48,892 bases of DNA from Nonomuraea basaltis. GTDB lineage: Bacteria > Actinomycetota > Actinomycetes > Streptosporangiales > Streptosporangiaceae. The stretch lies in assembly GCF_005893125.1 (NCBI RefSeq), contig NZ_VCJS01000092.1, positions 1-48,892 on the forward strand, in the 5' to 3' direction. Of the stretch, positions 21,402-29,785 are shown one piece after another. The notes beneath the pieces were generated by a model. The model searched no databases, was not told the DNA's origin, and saw only the letters and a program-made list of their open reading frames with translations. Position numbers and translations under genes: made by a program. Numbering within the stretch: position 1 is the stretch's first letter; each line of letters begins with the position of its first letter.

Positions 21402-23441
21402 CTACGTCATTTCCTGCAGAATGTACGCCGCCACGAGCTCTTCCTTCCCCTTGAGGCTGAGCCGCCCCAGAGGTGTCACCGAAGCGCCGCCGCCCAGTTG
21501 CCTGAGCGTCGTCTCCCCGATGACCACCGTCCCCGGCTCGGCGATGCCCTCAAGCCGGGCGGCCACGTTCACGCAGTCACCCATCGCGTTGAATCCGCGC
21601 AGCTCAGGGCTGCCGATGTTGCCGACCAGGGCGGGACCGGTGTTGACGCCGATCCGGAACGTCGGCCACGGGACGTCGTCCACCCGCTTCCAGGCCATCT
21701 CCTCGGCCACCTCGGCCGCGGCCCGCTGCATCTCCAGCGCCGCCTTGCACGCGGCCCTGGCGTGCCCGGCCTGCATGGCGGGGGCGTTGAACAGCGCCAG
21801 CAACGCGTCGCCGACGAACTGCACGACCGTGCCGCCGTTGTTGAGGATGCAGGGGACGGCGGCCGTGTGGTAGCGGTTGAGCATCTCGACGATCTCGCCG
21901 GGCGTGACCTTCTCCGAGAACGTCGTGAAGCCCTTGAGGTCGGCGAAGAGCGCGGTCAGCTCCCTCAGCTCACCGCCCAGCGCCGCCTGCGCGGGGTCGG
22001 CCAGCAGCGCGTGCGCCACGTCGGGCGACATGTACTGGTGGAACAGCGTGTGCAACTCCTGGTAGAGACGGGCGTTCTCCAGGGAGATGGACAGCTGCCC
22101 GGCCAGGGTCGAGGCCAGCGCCTCGTCGTGGCGCGTCCGCCCGACGGGCACCTCCAGCACGCCCGCGAGCTTGCCCTTCACGGTCAGGGGGAAGGCCAGC
22201 AGGTGCTCGCGCCTGATCGGGTCGCCGCCGGTGAACGCGTAGACGCGGGAGCCGATCTGCGTCTTGCCCTCCGCGACCAGGGCGATCTTCACGTCGCCGA
22301 ACGCCTGCCGCACCCGTTCCAGCGAACTGGCCAGCAGCTCGTGCTCCGGCAGGCCCACCTTGGTCTGGGCGCTGACGTCCACCAGCGAGGCCAGGCGCTC
22401 GGACAGCTCGCGCTCACTGGCCAGCGCCTCGCCGGCCCGGTCGAGTACCGCCGCCTGGCCCTCGTTGAGCCGGAACTTGCCCGACAGCCGGGTCGCGGCG
22501 AGCGGCTCGCCCCGCCGTACGTGCTCGACCAGCTCCTCCAGCGCCCGGTCGTAGTCCTGCCGGATGCGCCGCACGGTCGCCGACAGCGCCACCGAGTCGA
22601 ACAGTCCCGCGCTCGACCCCTCGCGCCTGAACTGCAGATATGCGCTGTAGGCCACGAAGACGAAGGCCAGGGTGAGCAGCAGGTGCCACTCCCACCAGGA
22701 CAGGTGCCAGTTGAGCTGCGACATCCCGGCGATCATGGTCTCGGCCAGCAGCGCGTACGCGGTGATGAGGCTGATCAGCATGGCCGACGGGCGTCGCCGG
22801 TGCAGCAGGAACATCATCACGCTCGCCGCGCCGTACAGGACGAGACCGGGAATGGACGCCCAGACGAACCAGGGGACCGGCGCCACGTTCGGCGGCTCGC
22901 TGAGCGACGTCAGCCCGGGGATCAGCGACGCGAGCCCCCAAAGGATCATGAAGCCGAGGAGCGCCGCCCGGACGAAGTGCTGCGAGTCCAGCACTCTCTT
23001 GGCCGCCCGCTCGCCCAGCGGCAGGGCGGAGGCGAACGCGAACACGGCCGCGATCGAGAGCCCTGCCTGCTGGCCCAGGTCGAACCCCAGTGAACCCTTC
23101 TGCAGGATGATCGTCGGCGTGGCCAGCCCGTGCATGAAGAAGAAGCCCGCGCTGCTCAGGAAGACCATGGACACCAGGAACAGCCTGGCGTCCTGGCGCC
23201 GCCGCGACGCCTCGCTGATCATGATGCCGAGCACCACGTTGATCCCGGCCACCGTGAGGATCATCCAGAAGTGGCTGGGGTTGTGGTGCCAGAAAACGTT
23301 GGCCTTCGGTTCGGCGAGAAGCAGCCAGAGGGCAAGCAGCGGCAGGACCAGGTGGATCCCCCAGACCACGCCACGGACCGGCTGCGTGGCGGGCGGAAGG
23401 TACGAGGTGGGCTCGGCGGTTGGCACAGACCGATTATCCAT
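21402..23441 (-). CDS. Membrane class III adenylate/guanylate cyclase with GAF-like domain
   Basis: The 679-residue protein has about seven N-terminal membrane segments (residues 25-280), a linker, a GAF-like sensor region (about 330-470) and a class III catalytic domain from about 490. Metal ligands Asp501 (FADLKGF) and Asp545 (FVGDALLA) and the transition-state pair Asn625/Arg629 (VNVAAR) are present. The purine-selecting residues are unusual: Gln541 where adenylate cyclases have Lys, and Asn618 where they have Asp or Thr. This Gln/Asn pair recalls mycobacterial Rv0386, which also makes some cGMP. The ATG at 23441 has GGGGA upstream. It is followed by a Crp-type gene. Confidence 0.93.
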   Translation of the reverse strand: MDNRSVPTAEPTSYLPPATQPVRGVVWGIHLVLPLLALWLLLAEPKANVFWHHNPSHFWMILTVAGINVVLGIMISEASRRRQDARLFLVSMVFLSSAGFFFMHGLATPTIILQKGSLGFDLGQQAGLSIAAVFAFASALPLGERAAKRVLDSQHFVRAALLGFMILWGLASLIPGLTSLSEPPNVAPVPWFVWASIPGLVLYGAASVMMFLLHRRRPSAMLISLITAYALLAETMIAGMSQLNWHLSWWEWHLLLTLAFVFVAYSAYLQFRREGSSAGLFDSVALSATVRRIRQDYDRALEELVEHVRRGEPLAATRLSGKFRLNEGQAAVLDRAGEALASERELSERLASLVDVSAQTKVGLPEHELLASSLERVRQAFGDVKIALVAEGKTQIGSRVYAFTGGDPIRREHLLAFPLTVKGKLAGVLEVPVGRTRHDEALASTLAGQLSISLENARLYQELHTLFHQYMSPDVAHALLADPAQAALGGELRELTALFADLKGFTTFSEKVTPGEIVEMLNRYHTAAVPCILNNGGTVVQFVGDALLALFNAPAMQAGHARAACKAALEMQRAAAEVAEEMAWKRVDDVPWPTFRIGVNTGPALVGNIGSPELRGFNAMGDCVNVAARLEGIAEPGTVVIGETTLRQLGGGASVTPLGRLSLKGKEELVAAYILQEMT

Positions 23442-23530
23442 GGGAGATCCCCACCGCCAATGCGTCGTTTTACACACCTAAGTCGGAGACAATCGGTCAA
23501 ACCGTCAGTAACTCTATGTTCTGTGATAAA

Positions 23531-23573
23531 TACGTTACGTAGTTCTTGTCACCCCTTGGAACGTTTGAAACGT
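23531..23573. promoter_or_regulatory. Two ACGT-type palindromes upstream of the collagen-like gene
   Basis: TACGT-T-ACGTA (23531-23541) and ACGTTT-G-AAACGT (23561-23573) are perfect palindromes whose centres are 31 bp apart, about three helical turns. They lie in an unusually AT-rich stretch between the divergent cyclase and collagen-like genes. The binding protein is unknown. Confidence 0.5.
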
Positions 23574-23621
23574 GAATCTCATGAACAACATGAGCAACAC
23601 TCGTTCCCTGGAAGGACAGCC

Positions 23622-24428
23622 GTGGCCATCAAGGTTCGTGGTGGGCGTACTCTCACTCTCGCCACAGTCGGCGCGCTCGCCGCTTCGCTCCTCGCCGTCG
23701 GCGGCGTTGCCACCGCCTCGTCGGCGGGCGGCGAAGTGCACGCCTGCGTGCACAAGAAGTCCCGCTACGCCCGCATCGTCAACCCGACGACGAAGTGCAG
23801 GACCACGGAAGTGAGGATCCTGATCGGCGGCACCGAGACCACGACGAGCGTCACGGCCGGCCCGAAGGGCGACGACGGCGACCAGGGCCCGCAGGGCAAG
23901 CCGGGCCCGATCGGCCCGCAGGGCCCTAAGGGCGAGACAGGTCCCGCAGGCCTTCAGGGCAAGCAGGGTGAGCAGGGCCCGAAGGGCGACCAGGGCCCGA
24001 AGGGCGACGACGGCAAGAACGGCCTGCCCGGCAAGGACGGCGCAACCGGCCCTCAGGGCCCGAAGGGCGACCGCGGCTACCAGGGTCCGAAGGGCGACAA
24101 GGGCGAGCCCGGTAGCGGCGCCACCTACACGACCTACACCAAGACCGCGTCCCTGAAATCGCTCGGCTCGGCGACGGCCTCCTGTCACTACGGTTCCATG
24201 GCGACCGGCGGTGGGTTCAGCTTCAGCGAACTGAAGAACGCCGTTGTCATGAGCAGCATGCCGAGCGGCAACGGCTGGACCGTGAGCGTGACCAAGGACG
24301 ACAACGGCAACAAGGACTCCTCCGGCGTCACCGGCACCCCCACGCCCGACCAGAAGACTAACGGGGGCGGCAACAACGGCACCGAGGTCGACGGCACCGT
24401 CTACGTGGTCTGCATGAAGAAGGCGTAA
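23622..24428 (+). CDS. Secreted collagen-like protein
   Basis: The 268-residue protein has a signal peptide (basic start, then LTLATVGALAASLLAVGGVA), a short N-terminal domain with two cysteines (HACVHKK, TTKCR), 28 uninterrupted Gly-X-Y triplets (residues 80-163) rich in GPK, GDD and GPQ, and a C-terminal domain with two cysteines (ASCHYG, VVCMKK). The triplets should form a collagen-like triple helix held by charged Lys-Asp pairs instead of hydroxyproline. The GTG at 23622 has GGAAGGA 6 nt upstream. It is probably a surface or extracellular fibre. It is divergent from the membrane cyclase. Confidence 0.9.
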   Translation: MAIKVRGGRTLTLATVGALAASLLAVGGVATASSAGGEVHACVHKKSRYARIVNPTTKCRTTEVRILIGGTETTTSVTAGPKGDDGDQGPQGKPGPIGPQGPKGETGPAGLQGKQGEQGPKGDQGPKGDDGKNGLPGKDGATGPQGPKGDRGYQGPKGDKGEPGSGATYTTYTKTASLKSLGSATASCHYGSMATGGGFSFSELKNAVVMSSMPSGNGWTVSVTKDDNGNKDSSGVTGTPTPDQKTNGGGNNGTEVDGTVYVVCMKKA

Positions 24429-24437
24429 CTCACGAGA

Positions 24438-24468
24438 AGGGCCGGCACGGGAACCCCGTACCGGCCCT
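24438..24468. terminator. Bidirectional terminator between collagen-like gene and purL
   Basis: AGGGCCGG (24438-24445) pairs with CCGGCCCT (24461-24468), with an inner ACGGG/CCCGT stem. It lies in the 52-bp gap between two convergent genes and is symmetrical, so it could stop both. Confidence 0.7.
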
Positions 24469-24480
24469 CCGGAAGAGCCG

Positions 24481-26730
24481 TCAGCCGAACAGCGCGGGAA
24501 GCGCCGCCGAGTGTGTTTCCCGCAGCTCCTCGACCGGCACCTCGAACACGTCCTCGACCACCAATGAAGCGCCCCCGGTGTACCCGAGCCCATAACACGG
24601 CACATCATGCCGCCCGCACAGCGACGCGAACTCGTCGTACGCCTCCGGCCGCACCACGACCAGCGCCCGCGAGGCCGACTCGCTGAACAGGTCGGTGAAG
24701 GCGGCACCGGGAAGAGCCACGGAAGCGCCCACGCCCCGCGCCAGGCACGACTCGGCCAGCGCCACCGCCAGCCCGCCGTCCGACAGGTCGTGCGACCCCT
24801 CGAGCAACCCCCGCCTGGCCGCCTCCACCAGCACGGTCGCCAGTGCCCGCTCAGCCTCCAGGACCACGTGCGGCGGCAACCCACCGAGGTGGCGGTGCTC
24901 GACGTGGGCCCACTCCGAGCCGCCGAACTCCTCGCGGGTGTCCCCGAGCAGCACGACCCGCAGTCCCTCCGCGACGAACCCGGACGGCACCCGCTTGGCC
25001 ACGTCGTCGATGACCCCGAGCACGCCCACCACCGGCGTGGGATGGATGGCCGTCGAGCCCGTCTGGTTGTAGAAGGAGACGTTCCCGCCGGTCACCGGCA
25101 CGCCAAGGGTCCTGCAGGCGTCGGCCAGGCCGCGCACGGCCTCGGCGAACTGCCACATGACCTCCGGGTCCTCGGGGGAGCCGAAGTTGAGGCAGTTGGT
25201 CACGGCCAGCGGCTTGGCGCCGGTCACGGCCACGTTCCGGTACGCCTCGGCCAGCGCGAGCTGCGCCCCCGCGTACGGGTCCAGCTTGGCGTAGCGGCCG
25301 TTGCCGTCGGTGGCCAGCGCGATGCCGCGGGTCGTCGGTTCAGCCCCTGCGATGACCTCGGAGATCCGCAGCATGCCCGCGTCGGCCGGCTGGGCCAGCA
25401 CGGTGTTGGAGCGGACGTAGCGGTCGTACTGGGAGGTCACCCACTCCTTGGAGGCCAGGTTGGGCGAGGCGAGCAGCTTGAGCAGGGTGGCCCGCAGGTC
25501 GGCGGGCCGCTCGAGCCGGTCGGGGGTGTCGGAGTTGAGCGCGGTCTGCCCGGCCGGCTCGTGGTAGGGGCGCTCGTAGACGGGTCCCTCGTCGGCGGCG
25601 GTGCCCGGCGGGATGTCCACGATGACCTCGCCGTCCCACGTCATCACCAGACGCCCTGTGTCGGTGACCTCGCCGATGACGGTGGCGGGGACGTCCCACC
25701 GCTCGCAGATCGCCATGAACGCGGGGATGTCGTCGGGCCGGACCACGGCCATCATCCGTTCCTGCGACTCGCTCATGAGGATCTCCTCGGGCACGAGCGA
25801 GGGATCGCGGAGCGGGACCAGGTTGAGGTCGACGCGCATGCCGCCGGTGCCCTTGGCGGCCAGCTCGGTCGTGGCGCACGAGACGCCGGCCGCGCCGAGG
25901 TCCTGGATGCCGACGACCACGTCGGCCGCGTACAGCTCCAGGCAGCACTCGATGAGCAGCTTCTCCATGAACGGGTCGCCCACCTGCACGGCGGGCCGCT
26001 TGGCGTGCGACTCGTCCTCGAAGGTCGCCGACGCCAGCACGGAGGCCCCGCCGATGCCGTCGGGGCCCGTGGACGCGCCGAACAGCACGACCTTGTTGCC
26101 CGGCCCCGGCGCGGTGGCCAGCTTGATCTGGTCCTTGCGGAGCAGGCCCACGCACAGGGCGTTGACCAGCGGGTTGCCGATGTAGCAGGGGTCGAAGACG
26201 ACCTCGCCGCCGATGTTCGGCAGGCCCAGGCAGTTGCCGTAGTGGCTGATGCCCTCGACCACGCCGGGCAGCACCCGGCGGGTGTCCACGGCGTCGGCGG
26301 CGCCGAAGCGCAGCGAGTCCATGACCGCGATCGGGCGCGCGCCCATCGACATGATGTCGCGCACGATCCCGCCGACGCCGGTGGCGGCGCCCTGGTGCGG
26401 CTCGACGTAAGACGGGTGGTTGTGCGACTCGATCTTGAACGTGGCCGCCCAGCCGTCGCCGATGTCCACCACGCCGGCGTTCTCGCCCATGCCCACGAGC
26501 AGCGCCTCGGACTTGGGCGCCTTGGTGGCGAACTGCTTGAGATGCACCTTCGACGACTTGTACGAGCAGTGCTCCGACCACATGACGCTGTAGATCGCCA
26601 GCTCGGAGCCGGTCGGACGGCGCCCCAGGATCTCCTTGACCCGGTCGTACTCGTCCTGCTTCATCCCCAGCTCGGCGAAGGGCATCGGCTCCTCGGGCGT
26701 CTCCGCGGCCCGCTTCACGCTATCGGTCAT
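24481..26730 (-). CDS. purL: Phosphoribosylformylglycinamidine synthase, large subunit
   Basis: Fourth step of purine synthesis: FGAR plus glutamine-derived ammonia to FGAM. The 749-residue length is that of the short bacterial PurL that needs separate PurQ and PurS, both encoded nearby. Motifs include SEHCSYKSSK near the N-terminus, ESHNHPSYVEPHQGAATGVG, QDLGAAGVSCAT and SDGGLAVALAES. The start ATG at 26730 overlaps the purQ stop codon as ATGA, so translation is probably coupled. Confidence 0.97.
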   Translation of the reverse strand: MTDSVKRAAETPEEPMPFAELGMKQDEYDRVKEILGRRPTGSELAIYSVMWSEHCSYKSSKVHLKQFATKAPKSEALLVGMGENAGVVDIGDGWAATFKIESHNHPSYVEPHQGAATGVGGIVRDIMSMGARPIAVMDSLRFGAADAVDTRRVLPGVVEGISHYGNCLGLPNIGGEVVFDPCYIGNPLVNALCVGLLRKDQIKLATAPGPGNKVVLFGASTGPDGIGGASVLASATFEDESHAKRPAVQVGDPFMEKLLIECCLELYAADVVVGIQDLGAAGVSCATTELAAKGTGGMRVDLNLVPLRDPSLVPEEILMSESQERMMAVVRPDDIPAFMAICERWDVPATVIGEVTDTGRLVMTWDGEVIVDIPPGTAADEGPVYERPYHEPAGQTALNSDTPDRLERPADLRATLLKLLASPNLASKEWVTSQYDRYVRSNTVLAQPADAGMLRISEVIAGAEPTTRGIALATDGNGRYAKLDPYAGAQLALAEAYRNVAVTGAKPLAVTNCLNFGSPEDPEVMWQFAEAVRGLADACRTLGVPVTGGNVSFYNQTGSTAIHPTPVVGVLGVIDDVAKRVPSGFVAEGLRVVLLGDTREEFGGSEWAHVEHRHLGGLPPHVVLEAERALATVLVEAARRGLLEGSHDLSDGGLAVALAESCLARGVGASVALPGAAFTDLFSESASRALVVVRPEAYDEFASLCGRHDVPCYGLGYTGGASLVVEDVFEVPVEELRETHSAALPALFG

Positions 26731-27407
26731 ACGTTCACCAGCTTCTTGAGAATGGAGGTGAAGAAGCCGAGGCCGTCGGTGCTCGGGGCGCCGACCAGCT
26801 CCTCGACCGCGTGCTCCGGGTGCGGCATGAGGCCGACCACGTTGCCCGCCTCGTTCCGGATGCCCGCGATGTCGTTGAGCGACCCGTTGGGGTTGCCGAC
26901 ATAGCGCACGACCACCTGGCCGTTCGCCTCCAGCGCGGCCAGCGTGTCGTCGGAGGCCACGTAGCGGCCCTCGCCGTGCTTGATCGGCAGCACGATCTCC
27001 TGGCCGGGCTCGAACGCGTTCGTCCACGCCGTCGCGGTCTGCTCGATCCTGACCTTCTGGTCACGGCAGATGTAGTGCAGCGACCCGTTGCGGGTCAGCG
27101 CGCCCGGCAGCAGGTGCGCCTCGCACAGGATCTGGAACCCGTTGCACGTGCCGAGCACGGGCAGCCCCGCCCGCGCGGCCGGGACGAGCTCCTCCATGAG
27201 CGGCGCGAACCGCGAGATGGCGCCGCAGCGCAGGTAGTCGCCGTAGGAGAAGCCGCCGGGCAGGAACACGGCGTCCACTCCCTTCAGGTCGTGGTCGGCG
27301 TGCCACAGCGGGACCGCCTCCGCGCCCACGAGGCGTACGGCCTTGGCGGCGTCCTGGTCGTCGAGAGTTCCTGGAAACGTGACTACGCCCACACGGGCAG
27401 CGCTCAT
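26727..27407 (-). CDS. purQ: Phosphoribosylformylglycinamidine synthase, glutaminase subunit
   Basis: The 226-residue class I glutamine amidotransferase has the nucleophile Cys88 (LGTCNGFQIL) and the His196/Glu198 pair (MPHPEHAVE). It delivers ammonia to PurL through the PurS-bridged complex. The ATG at 27407 follows GGGGAC by 7 nt and gives the family N-terminus (ARVGVVTFPGTLDDQDA). It overlaps purL by 4 bp. Upstream, on the same strand, an ATPase gene separates it from purS. Confidence 0.97.
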   Translation of the reverse strand: MSAARVGVVTFPGTLDDQDAAKAVRLVGAEAVPLWHADHDLKGVDAVFLPGGFSYGDYLRCGAISRFAPLMEELVPAARAGLPVLGTCNGFQILCEAHLLPGALTRNGSLHYICRDQKVRIEQTATAWTNAFEPGQEIVLPIKHGEGRYVASDDTLAALEANGQVVVRYVGNPNGSLNDIAGIRNEAGNVVGLMPHPEHAVEELVGAPSTDGLGFFTSILKKLVNV

Positions 27408-27547
27408 GACAGTCGTCCCCTTCGAGGAATGCGCGCGCACGCGCCACCGTCTCTTCGGGATCGGACAGTGGTCTGCGGCGGTGTAATCAGGTTATCGGGT
27501 GCTGTCACGTGGTCCGCATCGGCTCGTACGTCGGCCGGAGGTCCAGG

Positions 27548-27985
27548 TCAGACGGCTGCGAGCTCCCGCGGGCGGGCGTCGGCGCCCTCGTCCCAGTCGA
27601 GCCGCTTGCGCAGGTGGACCGTGGTGCCACGGCCGGGCGTGATGCCGAAGGAGATCTCGTCGACCACGGAGCGCATGATCAGCAGGCCGCGGCCGTTCTC
27701 TGTGTCAGGAGGGGGGAAGTGCGGCGGAATCGACGGCACCCCGTCGCCGTTGTCCGCCACACGCACGTCGCACTTGCCGTAGCCGATCGACGCCGTGACC
27801 TCGTAGCGGTTCGCGGGCCCCCCGTGCCGCACCGCATTGGAGCATGCCTCGGAGACGGCGAGCAGCATGTCGGCGATGCAGGTTTCGCTCACGTTGAGTG
27901 AACGCATGGCATCGCCTAGCACTCGCCTGACCATCGGTATGCCGATCGCATCCCGAGGCAGTGCCAACGAGAACTCAATATCCAC
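27548..27985 (-). CDS. Anti-sigma-factor-type serine kinase/ATPase (HATPase_c_2)
   Basis: The 145-residue protein is a stand-alone GHKL ATPase of the SpoIIAB/RsbW class: N box with Glu46 and Asn50 (LAVSEACSNAVRHG), G1 box DNGDG (78-82) and G2 box GRGLLIM (98-104). Such proteins bind a sigma factor or phosphorylate an anti-anti-sigma factor; neither partner is nearby. The GTG at 27985 has GGAGGA 5 nt upstream. It sits between purS and purQ on the same strand but with 170- and 140-bp gaps, so it may have its own promoter. Confidence 0.88.
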   Translation of the reverse strand: MDIEFSLALPRDAIGIPMVRRVLGDAMRSLNVSETCIADMLLAVSEACSNAVRHGGPANRYEVTASIGYGKCDVRVADNGDGVPSIPPHFPPPDTENGRGLLIMRSVVDEISFGITPGRGTTVHLRKRLDWDEGADARPRELAAV

Positions 27986-28155
27986 CGGACTCCTCCGGGC
28001 GCCAGAATGTCACCTGGAGTAGGTTTCCCTGTGAAAACGGGGCTAACCGCAAAATCACGTTGTTGTTATTCAGTGTTGGCATGCCCGTGGCATTGTGGCA
28101 CGCCGGAACCGGGCTTTAAGCGGCCAGGGGTAAATCCGTGGATCAAATCTCCCTG

Positions 28156-28401
28156 CTACTCCTCAACCCGGACGCTGTAGTCCTCGATCACCGTGTTGGC
28201 CAGCAGGGTCTCGGCCATCTTGCGGACCTCCGCGAGCGCCGCCTCGTCGGCCGGGCCGTCCAGTTCGACCTCGAAGCGCTTGCCCTGTCGTACGGCCGAG
28301 ACGCCGGAGAAACCGAGCCTGGGCAGCGCCCTGGCGATCGCCTGGCCCTGCGGATCGAGGATCTCGGGCTTCAGCATGACGTCCACGATGACGCGCGCCA
28401 C
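28156..28401 (-). CDS. purS: Phosphoribosylformylglycinamidine synthase subunit PurS
   Basis: The 81-residue protein matches PurS, the small dimeric scaffold that joins PurL and PurQ: VIVDVMLKPEILDPQGQAIA followed by LPRLGFSGVSAVRQGKRFEV. The GTG at 28401 lies 6 nt after AGGAGG; the longer frame to 28521 has no support. It is divergent from the 2-oxoacid dehydrogenase operon across 226 bp. Confidence 0.96.
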   Translation of the reverse strand: MARVIVDVMLKPEILDPQGQAIARALPRLGFSGVSAVRQGKRFEVELDGPADEAALAEVRKMAETLLANTVIEDYSVRVEE

Positions 28402-28538
28402 TGCGTTCCTCCTGCATGAGGGTGGGGTTGGGAAAGCAAGCCTACCGGTGGCGTGTGGCTGCCAACACAACGGGAACGGGGAGGACATGGGGCTTGCGCG
28501 CAGGGCTGTGACGTCTGCCACGATGTCCCCAAACGCGT

Positions 28539-28562
28539 ACGAACCACCACCACATGGTTCGT
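28539..28562. promoter_or_regulatory. Palindromic operator upstream of the 2-oxoacid dehydrogenase operon
   Basis: ACGAACCA (28539-28546), an 8-bp spacer, then TGGTTCGT (28555-28562): a perfect 8-8-8 inverted repeat, 65 bp before the E1alpha start and in the shared spacer with purS. The regulator is not in the window. Confidence 0.6.
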
Positions 28563-28627
28563 CGCACAGAAGGCTGGCCTAAGGTGGCAACCCCATCGCG
28601 CCGGCCCCGATCGCACAGGAGTGGCAC

Positions 28628-29719
28628 GTGACAGTCGACGCCTCTCGTGGTGCTGAAGCACCCCCGGAGCTCGTCCAGTTGCTCACCCCCGAGGGAGAGC
28701 GGGTCGAGCATCCCGACTACGACATCGACCTGACCCCGGATGACGTCCGGTCGCTCTACCGCGACCTCGTGCTCGTCCGCCGCATCGACCTGGAGGCCGT
28801 GGCGCTGCAGCGCCAGGGCGAGCTCGGCATCTGGGCCTCGCTGCTGGGCCAGGAGGCGGCCCAGATCGGCTCGGGCCGCGCGCTGACCGATGCGGACATG
28901 GCCTTCCCCACCTACCGCGAGCACGGCGTGGCCTGGTGCCGCGACGTGGACCCGGTGAAGCTGCTCGGCCTGTTCAGAGGCGTGAACCACGGCGGCTGGG
29001 ACCCGAAGGAGCACAACTTCCACCTCTACACGATCGTGATCGGCAGCCAGACGCTGCACGCGGTCGGGTACGCCATGGGCATCCAGCGCGACGACGCCAA
29101 CTCCGCCACGATCGCCTACTTCGGCGACGGCGCCACCTCGCAGGGCGACGTGAACGAGTCGTTCATCTGGGCCAGCGTGTTCAACGCGCCGGTCGTGTTC
29201 TTCTGCCAGAACAACCAGTGGGCCATCTCCGAGCCGCTGGAGAAGCAGACCCGCATCCCGCTCTACCGCCGCGCGTCCGGCTTCGGCTTCCCGGGGATCC
29301 GGGTGGACGGCAACGACGTGTTCGCCTGCCTGGCGGTCACGCGGAAGGCGCTGGAGGCGGCGCGCACCGGGCAGGGGCCGACGCTCATCGAGGCGTTCAC
29401 GTACCGGATGGGCGCGCACACCACCACCGACGACCCGACGCGCTACCGCGTGGCCAGCGAGCTGGAGGCGTGGAAGCTCAAGGACCCGATCGAGCGGGTG
29501 AAGGCCTACCTGTTCCGGAACGAGCTGGCCGACCAGGCGTTCTTCGACTCGATCGACGGGGAGGCCGACCAGCTCGGAGCCGACCTGCGCAGGCGCTGCC
29601 TGGCCATGCCCGACCCGGAGCCGCTGGACATCTTCGACCACGTCTACAGCGAGCCCCACGCCCTGATCGACCAGGAGCGCGCCCAGTTCGCCGCGTACCT
29701 GGAGGGGTTCCGTGACTGA
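28628..29719 (+). CDS. 2-oxoacid dehydrogenase E1 alpha subunit (branched-chain type)
   Basis: Thiamine-diphosphate-dependent decarboxylase subunit. The 363-residue protein has the ThDP motif GDGATSQGDVNE from residue 166, ending in CQNNQWAIS, and the phosphorylation-loop region YRMGAHTTTDDPTRYR. The separate alpha and beta genes followed by E2 are typical of branched-chain 2-oxoacid dehydrogenase in actinobacteria; pyruvate dehydrogenase is the alternative. The GTG at 28628 has AGGAG 7 nt upstream. It is the first gene of a three-gene operon. Confidence 0.93.
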   Translation: MTVDASRGAEAPPELVQLLTPEGERVEHPDYDIDLTPDDVRSLYRDLVLVRRIDLEAVALQRQGELGIWASLLGQEAAQIGSGRALTDADMAFPTYREHGVAWCRDVDPVKLLGLFRGVNHGGWDPKEHNFHLYTIVIGSQTLHAVGYAMGIQRDDANSATIAYFGDGATSQGDVNESFIWASVFNAPVVFFCQNNQWAISEPLEKQTRIPLYRRASGFGFPGIRVDGNDVFACLAVTRKALEAARTGQGPTLIEAFTYRMGAHTTTDDPTRYRVASELEAWKLKDPIERVKAYLFRNELADQAFFDSIDGEADQLGADLRRRCLAMPDPEPLDIFDHVYSEPHALIDQERAQFAAYLEGFRD

Positions 29720-29785
29720 GCGAAGCGAAGGCACCACCATCAGACGCAGCATGACCGTCATCTCGCCACCGGCGAAGGAGGCGAG

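Noticed and set aside
23523..23540. Possible Crp site (TGTGA followed by a TTACG)
   Set aside because: The half-site spacing is wrong and the second half is poor; the ACGT palindromes explain the region better.
23861..24113. Short-period repetition suggesting a satellite or CRISPR-like array
   Set aside because: The 9-base periodicity is the coding of Gly-X-Y triplets; there are no conserved repeats with unique spacers.
27986..28155. Sigma-B-like promoter upstream of the anti-sigma-type ATPase
   Set aside because: A GTTT-like and a GGGAAA element can be found, but the -10 does not match GGGTAT well enough to call.
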